From the NCBI GenBank assembly GCA_008711295.1, contig VUYV01000045.1, positions 2,680,842 to 2,744,841 on the forward strand: DNA of 64,000 nt, given 5' to 3'. The notes beneath the pieces were generated by a model that searched no databases, was not told the DNA's origin, and saw only the letters and a list, made by a program, of their open reading frames with translations. The stretch is from Anarhynchus alexandrinus (lineage: Eukaryota; Chordata; Aves; Charadriiformes; Charadriidae). Both the position numbers and the translations under genes were made by a program. Below, one piece after another: positions 60,601 through 64,000 of the stretch. Each line of letters starts with the position of its first letter. Position 1 is the stretch's first letter.

Positions 60601-63600
60601 TGCACTTATTTCCCTTAGAAAGATAGGCATTGCTGTGCTGGCTTTCTAGGAGCCAGCCACAGAATCCAGAGCAGGGTGCAGCTGCTCCCTAAATGCCTCA
60701 GACCGTAACATCTGCGGAGCAGTTCAGGTCTCTTGCTGCTGGCCATGAAGTCATAGCTCTGCCCAAGTCCATCCTATAGCACGTGGACTAACCTGCTCGG
60801 GTCCAGTGCTAGATAGATGTGCCTGCTGTTGTCATGTAACGCTCGTGCCTACGCAGTGCCTAAAGCCCCGTTAGCAATATGCAGATGATCTTGTCCCAGG
60901 GGACAAAAGGCACTATCAAACATTTGCTATTTTATATGTATAAATACATTTGACAACTTTAGAACTGTGTGAGCAAGTAAGTGTCTGAAGTAGAGGGCAA
61001 ATTCATAGCAATTTTCTCTCCTTGAGTATCTTCCCGTGGGAGGGAACTTTTTGAGAGGCTGTGTTCATTTTCCTGTGACTACGGAGAACAATAGAAACCA
61101 GAATGATCTTTACAGAGCCCCCACCCCCTTCGTGGCATTAGTTAGCATGCAGAGAGCTGCTCTGTGGACAGGAGAAAGACACACATAAAGACTCTGAGGA
61201 AGGCTTCTGCTTTACTCTTCTGAAATTACTGTTTAGAGCCTGCAAGGTACATCGCAGGAAGCAAGAAGATGCTAAATACAGCCTTTTCATACATCTTTTA
61301 GCAGCAAGGACACAGGTGTGCTTCTGCTCCCCTTCTGTCACTGGATTAATGGTTTTTTAATTTTCAGGTGGGGGCTGGAACATCTCCATCTTGAATTGTA
61401 GATGAGGGTTACAAGGTTTGTCTGCCACATTCAGAAGAAAAGAGCATGGAGGTGTACGTAGCCACCTTCTCTTTGCTTTGTGGTACCTTTGTACTTTATT
61501 TGGGCTCAAAAATTAAGAGACAATGAACCATTTTATCACCGCACTATTTTTCACAGTGAGATACTTTTCAGAGATACCAGTATTGGAGGAAGAAATATCA
61601 GTATTTTTGTGTGCAAGGAACATATGTGTCCACTTCTCTCTCCCGGAAAAAGGCATGCAAAATATTTCGTTATGATGAGGAGATCCACTTTGGTCAAAGG
61701 AGCATGACTGCAAGTAGTGAGGCTTAATCTAGCATCTCGTGTAGGTGAAACTATTTTTAAAGGGTAGGATGCCATTAAAACACATGAAGAAACTGAAAAC
61801 TATGCCAGAAAGAAATGGAAATTAACCCATCTCTTGCAACACAATAGCCCTGAAATTTGCCTCCCTTGTTTGTAGGAAATACCATGTAGGGTGTGCTACT
61901 TCCATTTAACTATACAAAACAGAAGAGTAATATAAGTAAAGCAAAATAAATAGGTACGCAGACACACGTCTATATATGTACATGCCTACACATACTAAAT
62001 TGCTCGTACCCAAAGCTTCATGCACAACAGTCCAGAATTTCTGCTGAGTTACTGAATGTTTCCCAGCACTGCTATATCATCTCTGTATGAAAAGTTTTCT
62101 TAGCTCTAACAAGCACCTCTTAATAAGTTCCCTTATTTTTCCTTTCCCTGATTAGAAATTACAAATTGCACCCCAAGGCATAAAATATCTATTAAAAAAA
62201 AAAAAGAATAAATAAATGTGCAATACCTATATGAAAAGCTGTGGCCATTCTTATTTGCCATAATTTAGAGAAAAAGCAATATTACTAAAAATTCTTCTTC
62301 TGTTTGGTGGCCATGATATAGAGTGCTTTTCTACATTATCAATCAGGAGTGAGTCAGGAAAGTGCCTCCTCTGTCTTCCTACATCTCTGTAAATCAGAAG
62401 CAATGCCACTAAAATGGGGAGGTTAAAACCTGCCTGACAAAAGAGCAAAATCCATTGATTTGAAGGCAAAACCCCAATGACTGCAGACGTTTCGTGGCTA
62501 AAAGAGACATTCGCAGACACTGGGAAAATTCTGTGCTCCTTCCCACCCACAAATGCAGACACTTTCCTTTCTGGGTTTATTTTCCCCCACTATTTTACCT
62601 AAGCTGTCACTTCTGTTAAACTGCTCATTGTGAAAGTTAAGCTGTCTCTAGAGATGCATCCAGACTGCTGCCTTCTACAAGTTTCCCAAAGATAAAAAGA
62701 AAGCTATGGGGATGGATTGCTAATGCCTTCCCACCTCACAACAGTTGCTCCAAAACACAAAAGGCCACTTGAGTTGCTTTTAGTTATGTCCTTGCCATTT
62801 CTCAAGGACCCGGAGTTTAACTTTGCTGGATTTCAGCCCAGCACAGATCGACATAAAAATCCCCACCATTTCTCGCAGTTTGCCTCAAAACTGCCCCTTC
62901 TTGAAGTATATTTTGATCTCTTTGTTCTATGCCCTCTCTCTTCTCTCAGAATGTCAAGTCCATTTTTGCAAATCTGCTCGCTCCAGATTTCCTGATCACA
63001 CATCAGCTGAAGTCCAGAGGGGCTTTTTATCTTCTACCACCGAGAAGATCAATGTTGTTTTGATACCCTTCTGTCCAATGCAAACCTGAAAAATACATTA
63101 CCAGTGTTAGTTCTTCCTACTATTAATAATCTCATTGCAGATTAACAGGCATAATTACAGCAGTATGTGCATAGCCACTCTGTGTCAGAGCTTATCATGT
63201 GATTGGTCTTTTCTAAGACTATTAAAATGGCTCTGTCTCTGCCTCTTTCACTTTCTCTCTCAAGCTCGTGGGCAGATAACAACTGCTACTCCCAATCACA
63301 GCCCCCCAGGGTATGTTACACTCCAAACTTGTCAAGGATCAGTTACCTTCATTTTTTCTCCCTTCCAAAGGAAAAAAATAAAGTGACTACTTAAAGTACA
63401 ACACATACGTCGACAGTATCTGTGCTGGCCTCCTTTAGTTCATGCCTTTTTGAGACATCCCATGGTTTTACCCTCTCTGTGTCTCTGTCAGGTCCATTCC
63501 ATTGATGCTATCTGGCTCATGGACTCCTTTTAACTTGTTTTTAGGATTTGGCGTCCATCTCTTCCCACCAAGGGAAGATGGTGCAATGCCTCCTCTTTGT

Positions 63601-64000
63601 CCAGCAGATCTGTGCTTGCTCAGTAATTGTCTCATCAAAGAGAGAAGCAACTCCTCATGACAGCAGTCTTTTGTGCCATTAAATTTATTTCCATTAAATG
63701 CAGTCTAGCTGTCTTGGATTGCAAAGATTTCATCCTGCCGTTCAATTTGATTTTTTCACAACAGTTGTGCATCCCTCACTTTTACATCATTGACTGCACT
63801 GTTGGACAGTCTTAATCCAAGTTTGCTGGTGAACATGCTTCAGTATCCAGAGCACTGCTCTGGAATTAAACAATTCGTAAATGGGATATGAACAGAACTT
63901 AACAGATGGTTTAAGCGGTCTTCCCCCATTGCATCAAACTGTGGATATCCTGAATTAGAAGTAATGTGTTTAAAAATCTTTTAGAAAATGTTTGAATTCC
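53525..64000. other. Non-coding, nothing recognised over 10 kb
   Basis: AT-rich unique DNA with homopolymer runs: T-rich at about 54050-54070, 54292-54310 and 54527-54543, A29 at 54614-54642, and A-rich at about 62192-62218. Open frames do not exceed about 136 codons (58656-59066) and none has a recognisable domain. No CR1, LTR or tandem array of note is seen, and the window ends in the same kind of sequence. Confidence 0.45.
54614..54642 (+). repeat. A29 homopolymer
   Basis: Twenty-nine consecutive A residues, the longest pure run in the window, followed by TGCATGCAAAG. No retrotransposed gene or SINE is recognisable upstream, and no duplicated flanks are evident. Confidence 0.9.

Noticed and set aside
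1..64000. tRNA, rRNA, snoRNA, microRNA or CRISPR features
   Set aside because: No cloverleaf with A/B boxes, rRNA-like block, paired C/D boxes or regularly spaced repeat array was seen. Small-RNA hairpins cannot be excluded by eye.

Overview
The window reads as nuclear DNA of a bird. The basis is several 5'-truncated CR1 LINE copies ending in the ATTCTATG-type 3' terminus, and a solo LTR of an avian endogenous-retrovirus type that I recall from zebra-finch-like genomes. There are no operons, ribosome-binding sites or CRISPR arrays, and no dense open reading. I find no supportable host protein-coding exon in 64 kb, so this is a gene desert or the inside of a very long intron. The only recognisable coding sequence is decayed CR1 reverse transcriptase.

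Layout. (1) 513-3793: a 1.4-kb segment occurs twice, abutting a 432-N gap on both sides; this is almost certainly two overlapping contig ends left unmerged. (2) 6190-7120: the one clear CpG island, with a long G-run block, a GGGCC tandem, a good CTCF-like site and one ambiguous base. It is the best promoter or boundary candidate, but has no gene attached. (3) 9925-10475: an ancient CR1/L3-like RT relic. (4) 11958-12505: a solo LTR. (5) 12.5-24.9 kb: unique non-coding DNA with isolated perfect factor-binding motifs (CArG, TCF, RFX X-box), a speculative exon and microsatellites. (6) 24.9-27.5 kb: CR1 tails and a 1.06-kb CR1 copy. (7) 27641-29136: a long inverted repeat, two 239-bp arms with 6 mismatches and no indels, around a 1,018-bp spacer that holds a CTCF-like site. 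(8) 29-50 kb: mostly unique AT-rich DNA with a 47-bp tandem duplication, a perfect DR4 nuclear-receptor motif, a tiny CR1 copy with a 10-bp flanking direct repeat, and ancient repeat fragments. (9) 52.8-53.5 kb: a CR1-F-like copy on the minus strand. (10) 53.5-64 kb: AT-rich DNA with homopolymer runs and nothing recognisable.

The strongest unexplained signal is the inverted repeat at 27641-29136. It is not explained by CR1, an LTR or visible target-site duplications. The mismatches cluster at the inner end of the arms. Everything regulatory here is motif-level only, because conservation, expression and repeat-library searches could not be run.
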